Shown one piece after another: positions 45,806 to 56,316 of a DNA stretch of 64,000 bases. The first letter of the stretch is position 1. Every line of letters starts with the position of its first letter. The stretch comes from Diplolepis rosae (lineage: Eukaryota; Arthropoda; Insecta; Hymenoptera; Diplolepididae), in assembly GCA_030998225.1 (NCBI GenBank), contig JAPYXD010000704.1, positions 9,548,001 through 9,612,000 of the forward strand, in the 5' to 3' direction. The position numbers were made by a program, and so were the translations under genes. The notes beneath the pieces are model-generated. The model was not told the origin of the DNA. It ran no database searches and was given only the letters and a program-made list of their open reading frames with translations.

Positions 45806-46009
45806 TTAAATAAAATTGAAGAACAACTTAAAAGTAATATCATTAAACAATTTCCCCAAATTACATTTATGAAATTGTTTTTTTTTTCAATAAAATGGTA
45901 GAGTGGAGGGGGCAAATTCCATCCACGATCTGAGAGCACTGGTTGTGGTTCAAAGCGGAAGATTTAGATGGAAGTGTTTTAAATTCACTTCTGTGATAGT
46001 ATCTTTGTA

Positions 46010-46330
46010 TCCTTCGTCGAAACATGCCTTCCGATTGTGTAAAAAACCAATGTACCAACTTGCAATTCCTTGTAAACCTCGGGAAGAGCGGCTCGGAAAA
46101 TATTGAAATGTTGCGTCAAGTGTACGGTACGTTTGCTCTGAAACCTGGTATCGTCTGCAAGTGGTGCAAGCGTTTTCAAGAATGCAGGGAAGAGGTACAT
46201 GATGAATGCTAAGGGCAACCCACTACCGCAGATACTGACGAAAACATCGCCCGTGTGTGCCAACTGGTGCTCACTGACCGTCGAATGACCACAATGCTTG
46301 TTGAGTACAAACAATTTTCTTCCATAGTCG
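46010..46330 (+). pseudogene. Transposase N-terminal fragment (Tc1/mariner type)
   Basis: The frame from 46024 reads CVKNQCTNLQFLVNLGKSGS, ENIEMLRQVYGTFALKPGIV and CKWCKRFQECREEVHDE, matching the N-terminal helix-turn-helix of mariner-type transposases (LGKS..E...L...YG..AL......W..RF..GRE.V.D). After a stop it goes on with GQPTTADTDENIARVCQLVL and TDRRMTT, the usual linker. The rest is absent. This type of N-terminus differs from the other relics here. Confidence 0.65.
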
Positions 46331-47309
46331 TAAATAATAGCCTATTTTACATGTCTGTTAAATGAATGTAAAGTGAGCGATTACAGACGAGTTATAAAAA
46401 CGTAGACGTCGCGCATGCACAGATAGCTGTTTGGGGCTTATTATTCTCTAGGGTAACAATAACAGTCCCGTGATCTGAATAATATGGAGATTGCAGATGT
46501 ATATCGATCACTTTTTCGATTGCTATTGATCCACTGCTATTTAGTCGTATCAGTTAGACAGCACGTGGTGACGCGTCAATCACCGTTAGAAATAATTGAT
46601 AAAAAAATCCACTTCCAATGACTCAATTGATTTGAGATTTTCCAGAAAACTTATTTTTGCTATACCAAATAACGTGCCCGGATTCATTTTTTCGAAGCTA
46701 AAACTTCCTCACACAACTTTTGCAATTTAACGTAATAAAATCCAATCACTGACATTGATGTATAGATGATTAATTATTTGTTACTTGATTCAATTTTTAA
46801 GAAATTGTTTCTATCTTGTGAGCATTGGTGAACAATGGCGAATTAATTTACACAAGAATCATTAAAATCCATCAAAATTTACCGAAACGCGTTTTTAACC
46901 GCGGATTCTAAAAGAACGGGGTATTTTACGTTCGCATATGGTTTGATCTATGGATCAAAGTGATATGCTTCCCTTATTGTATACAAGATGTGAGGTATTT
47001 TCTTTGAAGAATGTTCAGATGAAGAACTTCCTACATTTGTTTGCAATTAAGACTCTGAAGTAATTTTCCTTAAAGCTGTTTTATCGTTGTTTTGTTTGTT
47101 AGGTGCCATATTAGATTGCGAGGACCCGCGCGTTTGGGATCCTGGTCCGATTGCAGTTAATTTTGCCGTCTACGAATGATAACCCTCATACCAACCCAGG
47201 TCTAAGTATGAGGGCTTTTCGACTTTGACGAGGACAAAGTCAACTTCTCGTCGGACACACTACGGCTTCATCCTCACACCCTAACTCCCCCCTGGCAGGT
47301 AGTATGCCT
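46331..47309. other. No gene recognised
   Basis: AT-rich to 47100, then a more GC-balanced 200 bp that may be the 5' part of the LINE downstream (near its ORF1), but no domain is readable. Confidence 0.35.
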
Positions 47310-47639
47310 TTACTGACTTGGTTACCTCGAAGCGTCGGAAAACGGATCATTCTACACATCCTCGATTAAGGCAATTGTCGCCATTCCCAGCATCCTCTGA
47401 GAAAGCAGGATTTTCAATTTTAATAACAGGATCAAAGTATCCCCACAGAATCAAAGCGTTTCGCTCAGATACTGAAATTAGGCCCATCAGTGATGCTCCA
47501 GTACCTTCATCAGTCTTTTATCATCGGGATGTTTGGGCAGCCAGTATATAATAACAGAGACGTATCCCAAGGGCACTGCTCATGGAAGAACTGCAATTAT
47601 AATAAAAAAAACTTAAGAAAACATTATGAGCTGCCTAAA

Positions 47640-48420
47640 TTTGACAAATATTACATCCAAGCAACAAGTATAGTTGTTTCAGACTGGAGAGGACCGATCA
47701 CATTCTTGGTCAATTATTGCTCACCCAAACACACCGTGAAAAAAAAAAATTCTCGGAACACTTAGTACTCGCTTCATTTCTAGTGGGGATCTCAACGCCA
47801 AACACAAACAACAGGGATCACAACTAATCACCCCCAGAGAAAGACAGCTCCTAAAAAAATGGAGAATAATAACTTGCAGCATCTCTCTACAGGCCAACCA
47901 ACATACTGGTTATCTGACAGGATGAAAATACCAAATGTGATGGACTTCTGTGTTACCAAAGGTATCTCAAATAAGTATTAAGATGTTTAATAAGTTCTCG
48001 GTGTTTTCCAACAGAAGGCGTTACCAGAACTGCATGCGTGGAGCTTAAAATGGTAACGCATCTATAAAGTAGTTCTATAAGTAAGCTGGAAATTCAGTGT
48101 ATGCCATTCCGCCGAAGTGTAAACTATTTTATTCAATAAAAAATTTGCAACTGAAGTACATAGAATTCATGTTAAGACTTATGGTGACCATGCTCTATCG
48201 GAAATAACATGCAGAGTGGTTAGCAATAGACTTCCGACCGATAGCATGGCAATCCGACCTTTCGTCTGATCATACACCCATCATAGTTATTCTGAGTTCC
48301 CAATTAATAAAATCCCAGAAACCTGCAACTCTAAGTAACAAGAGAATTGACTGGAATATGTTCACTGATAACCTAAAGCAAAAAATATCCACAGAATTCT
48401 ATCTAAATCTTACCCCAGAA
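47640..48420 (+). pseudogene. LINE apurinic endonuclease domain, decayed
   Basis: Readable pieces: YIQATSIVVSDWRGPITFLV followed by NYCSPKHTVKK (47650-47745), FISSGDLNAKH with the GDxNAKH active-site motif (near 47785), GSQLITPRERQLL, a frame with LQHLSTGQPTYWLSDRMKIP then MDFCVTKG, and, after the mariner scrap, SDHTPIIVIL with the SDH motif (near 48280). This order is that of the AP-endonuclease of Jockey-clade LINEs. Frameshifts and stops separate the blocks. Confidence 0.75.
48095..48220 (+). pseudogene. Mariner N-terminal scrap inside the LINE
   Basis: Reads TEVHRIHVKTYGDHALSEIT followed by CRVV, the first helix-turn-helix of a mariner transposase, closely resembling the N-terminus of the relic at 53674-54283 (ATEAHR..., YGDAALSETTCRD). 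It breaks the LINE endonuclease between CVTKGIS and SDHTP. The insertion edges are about 47970 and 48230. Confidence 0.6.
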
Positions 48421-48462
48421 GAAAAGTAGAGAGATGTACCCGTCGGAAACCCAGATTTTATA

Positions 48463-49979
48463 ATGAGGGCAATAACTGATAAACGGAATCTCAGGAGAAT
48501 ATGGCAAGTCACCAGAAGTCCAGCAGATGAAAATCGTCTTAAGAGAGCGACAAGAGAATTAAAAAAACTTCTGAATGATTTGAGAAATCAGACCTTTCAA
48601 AACTACCTGAAAAATTTTTCTTCATCAGAACTGACAAATTATTCAATGTGGAAAGCTACCAGGCGAATGAAACAACCTAAGCAACCCATCTCACTAATAG
48701 GAAGTAAAGACAGATTATAGGCTAGAAGCGATCAAGAAAAAGCTGAATTATTCGCAAATCATCTAGAGAGTGTGTTTTAACCCTACCCTGCAGAAATCAC
48801 AACTAGATGAAGAAAGGCAAGTACATAGGCTATTAGAATCTCCTTACCAAATGTTATTCCTTATGAAGCCTTTTTAAGTTAAAGAAGTTGAGAATATAAT
48901 TCATAGAAACTTCAGAAATAGGATAGCCCCAGGTTTCGGTCTCATTACTGGAACTGTCTTCAAGAAACTTCCGGATTGCGCCGTAAAACTTATAACCTAC
49001 ATATATAATACTATCCTACAGTTAGGTTACTTTCCCTCTATATGGAAAATAGTCCAAATAATCCTCATTTCCAAACCTAGTAAACTAAGTGACAAAGTTA
49101 CTTCCTACAGACCAATCAGCCTTTTACCAGCACTTTCAAAAGTTTAAGAAAACCCGTTACTTCCAAGACTACGAATCATAATCGCAGAAGAAAAACTGAT
49201 TCCTTATCGCTAATTTGGCTTCTGATAACAACACGCTACATTACATCAGGTCCATATAATAGTTGACAAAATAAAGCAAGACTTAGAGGAGAAGAAGTAC
49301 TGCTCAGCAGCTTTTCTGGATTACACTTAAGCCTTCGACAAAGTATGGCACGACGGACTATTATATCAAACCAAACAAAAACTTCCATATAACTTCTTTG
49401 CAGTTTTAAAATTTTACTTGCTAGAAAGATACTTTCAAGTCAAATTCTAACAAGAACCAACGTCTCTTCATCCAATCCCTGCTGGTGTTCTTCAAGGAAG
49501 TGTACTTCGATCAACTTTGTATTTTCTTTTTACGACAGACCTACCGACACTGAGAGAAATTGAAACTGCCAGTTTTGCAGACAATATAGCCGTACTGGTA
49601 TCTCACGTAGATAGACCCAGCAGTAGCTTTAATAAAACTACAATCTCATCTGCATCTGATTAAAAGCTGGTTAAAGAAATGGAGGATCAAGGTCAACGAA
49701 TCCTAGTTTTTCCATGTCACCTTTACAATGCGTAGGGGCAATTGTCCTCCAATATCACTGAATAATCACCCTTTGCCTCAATCCAATAAAGCCAAATACC
49801 TTGGACTACATCTTGACAGACAACCCACCTGGAAGAAACACATCTGGACAAAACGCAAACAACTTGGACTAAAATTTAGTAAGCTATACTGGCTTCTGGG
49901 TAAGAATTGTCAACTTTCCTCAGAGATCAAATTGCTTTTGTATAAATGTATTTTAAAACCCATCTGGACCTACGGTTTA
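48463..49979 (+). pseudogene. LINE reverse transcriptase, decayed
   Basis: The open part 48463-48720 covers the basic, Arg-rich region before the RT. Downstream, broken frames give YRPISLLPALSKV (49110), AFDKVWHDGLL with the first catalytic Asp (49331-49363), GVLQGSVLRSTLYFLF (49480-49530) and FADNIAVLVSH at 49574-49606. The catalytic FADD box is FADN, so the last Asp is lost as well. The 49728-49994 frame holds KAKYLGLHLDRQPTWKKHI and the KCILKPIWTYG block at the RT end, the point where the mariner inserted. Confidence 0.8.
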
Positions 49980-49981
49980 TA

Positions 49982-51268
49982 CCAGGGGTGTTAGTTGAAA
50001 TTTGCCGGGTTTACTCATAGATGTCGCTAGAGATATGTATACATTTCTATGATTTGGCATCTATGTCATATATTTCTATGGACAATAATCTTCAAAAATA
50101 CACAATTACATTCTGCCAAAATAATAGCATCATAGTTATTTACCTCAGTGAATATATCGAGTTTCGTTCCAAGTAAATCGGATTTGCAGCATTCGTTGCT
50201 TTTCTTATTTCATCAAAAGAAGAAAGCAGTTGAAGCTCATCGATTGCTGGTAGAAACTTATGGTGAACATGCTCCAGTGATTAGAACATGTGAGACATGG
50301 TTTCGTCAATTTAAAAGTGGAGATTTCGATTTAACAGACAATGAACATCCTGGTGCAGCGAAAAAGTTCGAAGACGAGGAATTGCAGGCGTTATTGGATG
50401 AAGACCCAACCCAATCGCAACAACAATTGGCACAAACACTAAATGTGACCCGAGGAGCAATTTGCCAACGTTTAAAAGCCATGGGAAAAATCCAAAAGTA
50501 TGGAAAATGGGTACCACACCAACTGAACGATAGACAAATGGAAAATCGAAAAACCATTTGTGAAATGCTGCTTCAACGGTTCGAAAGGAAATCTTTTCTG
50601 CATCGAATTGTCACGGGGAACGAAAAATGGATTGTTTTCGAGAACCCGAAGCGGAAAAAATCATGGCTTTCACCTGGTGAGGTCGGCCCATCGACTCCAA
50701 GGCCAAATCGCTTTGGCCGTAAGACAATGCTTTGTGTTTGGTGGGACCAGTGTGATGTGGTGTACTTCGAGTTATTAAAACCTGGTGAGACGGTGAATAC
50801 GGATCGCTACCGACAACAAGTTATCAATTTGAATCATGCGTTGGTCGAAAAACGATCAGAATGGGCCCGAAGACATTGCAAAGTTATCCTACGACATGAC
50901 AACGCACCGTCTCATACCGCTAAAGTGGTGAAGAACACATTAAAAGCATTGAATTGGGAAATATTATCGCACCCGCCGTACTCTCCAGACCTCGTCCCGT
51001 CCGACTATCACCTTTTCGCATCGATGGGACACTCACTCGCAGAGCAGCGCTTCGCCAATTTTGAAGCAGTCGAAAAATGGCTCGTCGAATGGTTTGCCTT
51101 GAAAGATAAAAAGTTTTTTTGGAATGGTATCCATGATTTGCCTGAAAGATGGGCAAAGTGTGTAGAATCCAATGGTCAATACTTTGAATACAAATTTTTT
51201 GAGATTCCCTTGAGAATTAAGTGTTTTCTTTATTGAAAAATCCGGCAAACTTCAACTAACACCCCTGG
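49982..51268 (+). mobile_element. Young Mos1-like mariner, 1287 bp, TA duplication
   Basis: TIR CCAGGGGTGTTAGTTGAA begins both ends; over 31 bp the two ends differ at two bases. TA flanks both sides (49980-49981, 51269-51270). The length is practically that of Mos1 (about 1.29 kb), and the transposase is a close mauritiana-subfamily relative. Joining the flanks restores the LINE reading TYGL-stop-LWG. It is the only mariner in the window with both ends, target duplication and an uninterrupted transposase frame. Confidence 0.95.
50148..51236 (+). CDS. Mariner (mauritiana-type) transposase, first catalytic Asp replaced
   Basis: A 362-codon open frame. Residues 4-125 hold the paired helix-turn-helix DNA-binding region (FHQKKKAVEAHRLLVETYGE; DPTQSQQQLAQTLNVTRGAI), then WVPHQL at 121-126 corresponding to WVPHEL of the family, and the catalytic core: first position TGNEKW with Asn158 where Asp is invariant (codon AAC at 50619-50621), second Asp251 (RHDNAPSH), third Asp286 (PSDYH), with 34 residues between the last two, the DD34D spacing. 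KPGETVNTDRY and the C-terminal LPERWAKCVESNGQYFE are intact. The family's usual Met appears to be ATA here; translation would start two codons upstream at 50148. The N158 change should abolish cleavage, though DNA binding could survive. The tail beyond residue 346 is a read-through into the 3' TIR side compared with the usual 345-residue protein. Confidence 0.93.
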   Translation: MNISSFVPSKSDLQHSLLFLFHQKKKAVEAHRLLVETYGEHAPVIRTCETWFRQFKSGDFDLTDNEHPGAAKKFEDEELQALLDEDPTQSQQQLAQTLNVTRGAICQRLKAMGKIQKYGKWVPHQLNDRQMENRKTICEMLLQRFERKSFLHRIVTGNEKWIVFENPKRKKSWLSPGEVGPSTPRPNRFGRKTMLCVWWDQCDVVYFELLKPGETVNTDRYRQQVINLNHALVEKRSEWARRHCKVILRHDNAPSHTAKVVKNTLKALNWEILSHPPYSPDLVPSDYHLFASMGHSLAEQRFANFEAVEKWLVEWFALKDKKFFWNGIHDLPERWAKCVESNGQYFEYKFFEIPLRIKCFLY

Positions 51269-51270
51269 TA

Positions 51271-51530
51271 ACTTTGGGGATCAGACAGTATCTAAATCAC
51301 TGAAATCATTCAACGGTTTCAGTCAAAAACTTGAAGAACTATTGTTAAAGCTCCTTGGTATGTGCCAAAGGAAGTGATACATCGTGATCTAAATATAAAA
51401 CTAGTGATAGATGAAATGAAAAAAATCAGTGAAAATTATCAAGAGATACTAAAATACACCCAAACTCTTTAGCAGTCAATCTATTAGTCAATAGAGGACA
51501 GATAAAACTCAAGAGGTTCAACCCTTGGAT
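51271..51530 (+). pseudogene. LINE C-terminal tail beyond the mariner
   Basis: Frames read IIQRFQSKT, APWYVPKEVIHRDLNIKLVI, DEMKKISENYQEILKYT and, shifted, RLKRFNPW-like residues, the conserved ending of Jockey-like ORF2 proteins (APWYV.N..IH.DL). It continues directly from the WTYG block at 49970. Confidence 0.75.
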
Positions 51531-51560
51531 CTTCCAAGTAGATTTGAGTAAAAGTACTGA

Positions 51561-53673
51561 AACATTTTACTAACATACTTATATTCTGACACTTATATAT
51601 CTGCATAAGTAAACTTTTAGTTGAATCACCAATGGGCGGTTCTGTAAATCATGTCAATAAAGCCACCTGATTTACCCATTATTCCTTCAAATAGATTGTA
51701 AATATTATTGGAGTTAAGTTATAAACAAATATTTGAAACAACTTTGGTTGAATCAACAGAATTTTGGTTCATTTAACTCTAGAATTTACTTTAAAAGCTT
51801 TTTGAATCGAATATTAAAGTATGTTGTCTTAAATTCTACGCTGTAACCAGGTTGAAAAAGTTATGTATGATTATCAAATTTCAGTCAAATATGTATCAGT
51901 GTAACTTAATAATATTTCCGAAGACACTTATTTGATTGTATACACTGGTTATACTGCATCTGCACTATCTTTGGTCTCATAAAACAAATTCTCCGGTTGA
52001 ATCAACCAAAAATTTGGTCAACTGTATAGTAAGCAAATTCTTTGCTTGATCCAACTGAATTATTTTTATTTTAACCAAATATCTTTCCGAGCAGATATTT
52101 AAGAGTAAACTATAGGATAGCTTTCTAGATTTTCGAACTGAACCATTCACAGAAGATAAAAACAAATGACTGGAAACATTTTTTATAAACCGTCAGAGAC
52201 CAACAAAACAGAGCACTAAAACTCTATAACCGGTTATTCGATAGAACCCTTCAATTATTGTGAAATTACTCTAAAATATTTCGATAATAGTTAAGAAAAA
52301 TTCTTAAAATTTAGTGATGTTCTGAGGATTTACATATTTATTTCAAGCTTACATCCTTTTGAGCATTCTGTCTTTACCATAACTTTCTAAGCCTACAATA
52401 TAAAAGCCAATTTGTTTCTTTGATCCAAAATGGTGAAGTAAAGCTGCTAATCAGCCTTTAAAATTTCTACGTTATATAGTACATGTTATTTTGTCACGTC
52501 CAAGATAATTGACCAGATACTCTACCTATAAAATCACAGCTAGTTCTAAGTCCTTCATGACCTAATCTCGGTTAATCCTGTCTGTCTATCTCGATTCTCA
52601 ACTTATTCACCTAGTCCAAACATTCCGCTTTTATTTCCCACCCTCTAATTTCGACAATCAATCGAATCTCAGCACTTTCCTAAGTTTTGCTTTTTTTGAA
52701 TTTCGAGTGTACAATTTTTCATTAAGTTTTCGTATTCTAATAACTCTGTCTAATTATAGCCACTGTCGTCATCGTTCCACGATTTTAACAAAGCTTGTAT
52801 TTGATTGTCATTTGTCAATAAATACAGTACACTTTGTTTTAATTTTCAAGAAATAGAATTTAGAACTCAGTTATGAAGTGTATATTAAAATTAATCAAAT
52901 CTTTTTTTCAACATGCAGACTGATGAACAGACAAACTCCTCTATTGAATTGACAGAACTTTTGACTTTAGGAAATAAAAACTTCATTCAGAAAAAAATAC
53001 GAAACATAGCGGATAGTTACTTTAAGGTCATTTTCAGCTAAAATGTAATGATATAGACTAAAACAGCTTAATTTGTCGGATTAACTCGAGAAATAACTAT
53101 TCTCGACAAAAGATGTTCTCATAGTCTGAAAATTGGTTAAAATCAACTCAAATATGATAGATGGTCATTGTATGTTTTATTTATAAATTATTCAAATCAA
53201 TTACGAAAAGTTAATTTCTTTTCAGACAAATCTGTGATAAAAAAAGTGGTGAATTGCGCCCATAAGAAATTTTATACTTTAAATATTGCGCGCGTTTTTT
53301 AAATTTATAACCTGAAAATCATTTTCATAGAAAAGCGATTGAAATGACTGAAAATATCCACAATTCTGATATATATATGTAGTTTTCCCAGATTCGCCAT
53401 TTTTATAGAGGATTTTCATTATTTTTATGCGATTTTTAATTGGAATTGAAGACATTTGTATAAATTGTTGACCCTTTCCTTTACATATGTCAAAAACAGA
53501 ATGACGGAACTGTCACCACATCCCAATCTAAATCTGAAACTAATTTTATATTAATTTAATAGAACTCATGTTAAAATGAAGTGATCAAGAGGATAAATAT
53601 CTTGATTATTTCTTAGAAGATTTTTTCGAGATATTCGCATATATATTCGTCATATACGTTTGGTTGTGTGGAA
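51561..53673. other. AT-rich stretch, MITE-like words at 51720-52095
   Basis: No gene recognised. 51720-52095 contains GGTTGAATCAACCAAA, TTTGGTTGAATCAACAGAA and CTTGATCCAACTGAATT words and ends near CTTTCCGAGCAG, resembling the block at 11648-11870. The rest is plain AT-rich DNA. Confidence 0.4.
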
Positions 53674-54283
53674 ATGTCAAATTTTGGGCCAAATAATCGT
53701 CATTTGCGGGAAGTGTTGATTTTCTTCTTCCATTCGAACAAAACGGCGACTGAAGCGCATCGATAGCTCCAAAAAGTTTACGGAGATGCTGCTCTAAGTG
53801 AAACAACGTGCCGTGATTAGTTCCGTCGCTTCAAAGACGGTGATTTCGATGTTGACGACCGTCCACGTGAAGGAAGGCCAAAAATCTTCGAAGAGGCTGA
53901 TGTTATTTATTATGAGCTATTGAAACCGATCGAAACCATCACTGGGGAACGGTATCGAACGCAATTGATGCGTTTGAGCCGAGCACTGCGCGAAAAAACG
54001 ACCACAATACGAGCAGAGGCACGAAAAAGTGATTCTACAGCATGACAAAGCTCGGCCTCACGTTGCCAAACCCGTTAAAATCTACCTGGAAACGCTCAAA
54101 GGGCAAGATATTGCGCCGTCCGATTATTACTTGTTCCGGTCGATGGCACATTGTCTGGCTGATCAGCAGTTCCGCTCATATGAAGACATCGAAAAATGGC
54201 TTGATTCGTGGATAGCCTCAAAAGATGAACACTTTTACCGTAACGGAATTCGAGCTCTATCAGAAAGATGGGAAAATTTTTAG
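53674..54283 (+). pseudogene. Mariner transposase with internal deletion
   Basis: From ATG 53674 the frame reads MSNFGPNNRHLREVLIFFFH, SNKTATEAHR then a stop, VYGDAALSETTCRD, FRRFKDGDFDVDDRPREGRP, KIFEEADVIYYELLKPIETI. The jump from KIFEE to DVIYYELL removes roughly 100 residues including the first catalytic Asp. It continues with LMRLSRALREK, VILQHDKARPHVAKPVKIYL (second Asp kept, followed by Lys not Asn), a small deletion, then IAPSDYYLFRSMAHCLADQQ (third Asp kept) to SERWENF and stop at 54283. A probable 3' end with GCGCACCTAATAGTA lies near 54390; the 5' TIR was not found. Confidence 0.8.
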
Positions 54284-54390
54284 CTAACGATGGGCAATTG
54301 TTTTAATGAATCATTTGTAATTATTTTTTCACAATAAAGTTGCATTTTCATCAAAAAAACATCGGGAAATTAGTTGCGCACCTAATAGTA

Positions 54391-54744
54391 TTTGTTTATT
54401 TTTATACAAATACATTTTTTCATCATATACTAATTTAATAACTCAAGTGAAGATTCGCATTCTCGTCCATTACATTTACATAATGCGCTTAACTAAAGAA
54501 AAATCGAGTCGAAAGAGAAAGAGTATGTTCAGATCGTTGTTTATTGGGTCTTCCTTTTTCATGCGAAGCAGCCATCATCGTGGTCTGGTTTTGTTATGAA
54601 CCACTGGCTCGTCCTCGTTTGAATGGTTTCTTTTGTTTGGTTGAATTTTGCCTTAAGGGAATCTAGACAGCGAAAAATGGAATTTATTACACGTATATTA
54701 ATTTACCACGACATATTATGAAATGTAACGTAGACTACCTACTT
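54391..54744. other. No gene recognised
   Basis: Intergenic or, if the exon-like pieces upstream on the minus strand are real, 3' flank or intron. GCCTTAAGGG at 54651 is not matched elsewhere here. Confidence 0.3.
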
Positions 54745-54920
54745 TTAATGATTTCGTGGGCATTGGTGTCCGAAAAGTTTTTCTTTTGCAACCCTTTTAA
54801 CTTCTTTCCACTCCCAGAATACTCCACCTGAATTTCTTTTGATAGTAGCCATTTCAGGAGATGGTTTAATGCTTCGTGAAAAGCAGTGTACGGCGCAATG
54901 ATCATCGTCAATTATTGTCT
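54745..54920 (-). pseudogene. Exon-like piece D of a minus-strand gene candidate
   Basis: After an acceptor-like AATTTTTGCAG (54931-54921) the frame reads ETIIDDDHCAVHCFSRSIKP, then SPEMATIKRNSGGVFWEWKE and VKRVAKEKLFGHQCPRNH before TAA at 54747-54745. Composition is protein-like (Asp/Glu, Lys, aromatic residues well spread). I do not recognise the domain. It is the most downstream of four minus-strand pieces with the same orientation. Confidence 0.35.
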
Positions 54921-54989
54921 CTGCAAAAATTCAAAATTGAAAGTTGTTTTCAATAGACAACATGAATAACTAACGAAAATTTCTTGTAA

Positions 54990-55164
54990 TTAATTGTTGG
55001 GTTCTCCTAGCCTCTTGTCGGATTCGCTGAAGGTATTGTCATTTAGAAAAGGAAGTCTCACATTCATTTTGATTGTAATGGATTCCAGATTATCAACATT
55101 GGATCCAGCGGTTTGAATCATTCTTATTATTTTGCAGTATTTGTTATTAACATCGTACTGTACG
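54990..55164 (-). pseudogene. Exon-like piece C, interrupted by the hAT MITE
   Basis: With the MITE 55165-55867 and one 8-bp copy removed, the frame is open from about 55917 and reads KRSVQYDVNNKYCKIIRMIQ, TAGSNVDNLESITIKMNVRL, PFLNDNTFSESDKRLGEPNN, then TAA at 54992-54990. A helical stub followed by LPF-x4-F-x2-S/D-DKRLGE resembles the start of DUF4806 domains in insect proteins, but the rest of that domain is not found. The MITE inserted within this coding stretch, so the locus is a pseudogene at least now. Confidence 0.35.
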
Positions 55165-55867
55165 CAGAGCTGGGTAAAATGGTTCTCAAAATATATTTAA
55201 AATGTAAGATGCAAAATAGTTTCGCAAAATCCATTTAAAATGCAAAATAGAAAATGGTTTCCTATTTTCTATTTAAAATGAAAAATGCAAAATGTATATT
55301 TGAAATAGGTTAGTACAAAATGCAAAATGGATTTTTAATAATACAAAAAATTACATCAAGAATATTTATTATTCTTTGCGGATGTGTTCATTTGCTTTAA
55401 ATAGCAATTGCTTCTCGAATATTGCGTCCCCCATGGATCTTCTTTTTGGGCGCAAAATCATGCCTGCGTAACTAAATAGTAAAATAAAATCAGTGTTTCG
55501 AAAAGTGGCTGCCTGCGCGAGCAGCGCGTGTTGGCTTCCCGCTGGAGAAATTCTGCCATCGGCTGTAAACTGGCGCGCGATTCAATATCGGATTAAATTA
55601 ATTCGATTTTAAATCGCGCGCCAAATTTTGACCAATGACAGCATTTCTCTGTTGGGAAGCCAACATGTGCTTTTACTTGTCCAGGGCAGAACCAAAAACA
55701 AAACTAGAAAATAGTATTTTAAGTTGAAAATAGGTTCAAAACCTATTTAAAATGCAAAATGCAAAATGGTTTTCTTCTTCCTATTTAAAATACAAAATGA
55801 AAAATGGCATTTTGCATTTCAAATAGGTATTTGAAATGGATTCATTTAAAATAGTTACCCAGCTCTG
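55165..55867. mobile_element. 703-bp hAT-type non-autonomous element
   Basis: TIR CAGAGCTGGGTAA at both ends and a perfect 8-bp target duplication ACTGTACG at 55157-55164 and 55868-55875, the signature of hAT transposons. The interior has many ATTTAAAATGCAAAATG words near both ends and a central inverted repeat (GTGTTGGCTTCCC / GGGAAGCCAACATG; GGCGCGCGATT / AATCGCGCGCC). No ORF. Confidence 0.9.
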
Positions 55868-56128
55868 ACTGTACGCTCCTTTTCGGATTTCGGTTGTGAT
55901 TTGAGTTGTGAAATTATTTCAGTCGTTGATCATAATGCAGAGCTACCGATGTAAACGTATTTAATTTCAATTTTCATTGATGCACATTAAAATTTATCAA
56001 TAACTTTACTTTTACCAAATAGAACTTCTCTAGGAACCGTTGCTTCAAAAACGGATTCTAGGAAAGTTTATTTATGGAAAAGTACAGGCATTTATAAATT
56101 GTATTAAATGTGTTTAACAACCATGCAA

Positions 56129-56226
56129 CTACCAAAAGGCCTTCATAAAACTCTTCAAATCGCCCACGGTTAACACCTTTGTGTCGTTATCTTCGTGAGG
56201 AAGGGAACTGAATATGAGTGAAACGT
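56129..56226 (-). pseudogene. Exon-like piece B of the minus-strand candidate
   Basis: After an acceptor-like GCAATTTCCAG (56237-56227) the frame reads VSLIFSSLPHEDNDTKVLTV, then GDLKSFMKAFW and TAG at 56131-56129. Thirty codons with protein-like composition in an AT-rich context. Not recognised. Confidence 0.3.
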
Positions 56227-56316
56227 CTGGAAATTGCAAAATTATTTTTACAGAGCATAAAAAAAGTTCTATCAGAGAAAAAAGTTTAGAATAATAATTA
56301 CTATTTTTAAATTAAT

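Larger units (their letters stand above)
47310..51560 (+). mobile_element. Jockey-like LINE, decayed and interrupted
   Basis: Plus-strand endonuclease and reverse transcriptase parts lie in order from about 47640 to 51530, interrupted by a mariner N-terminal scrap at 48095-48220 and by a complete Mos1-like mariner at 49982-51268. Many stops in all frames make it an old copy. The 5' boundary is uncertain: the frame 47318-47551 may be ORF1 residue. No poly-A tail or target duplication recognised at the 3' side. Confidence 0.75.
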
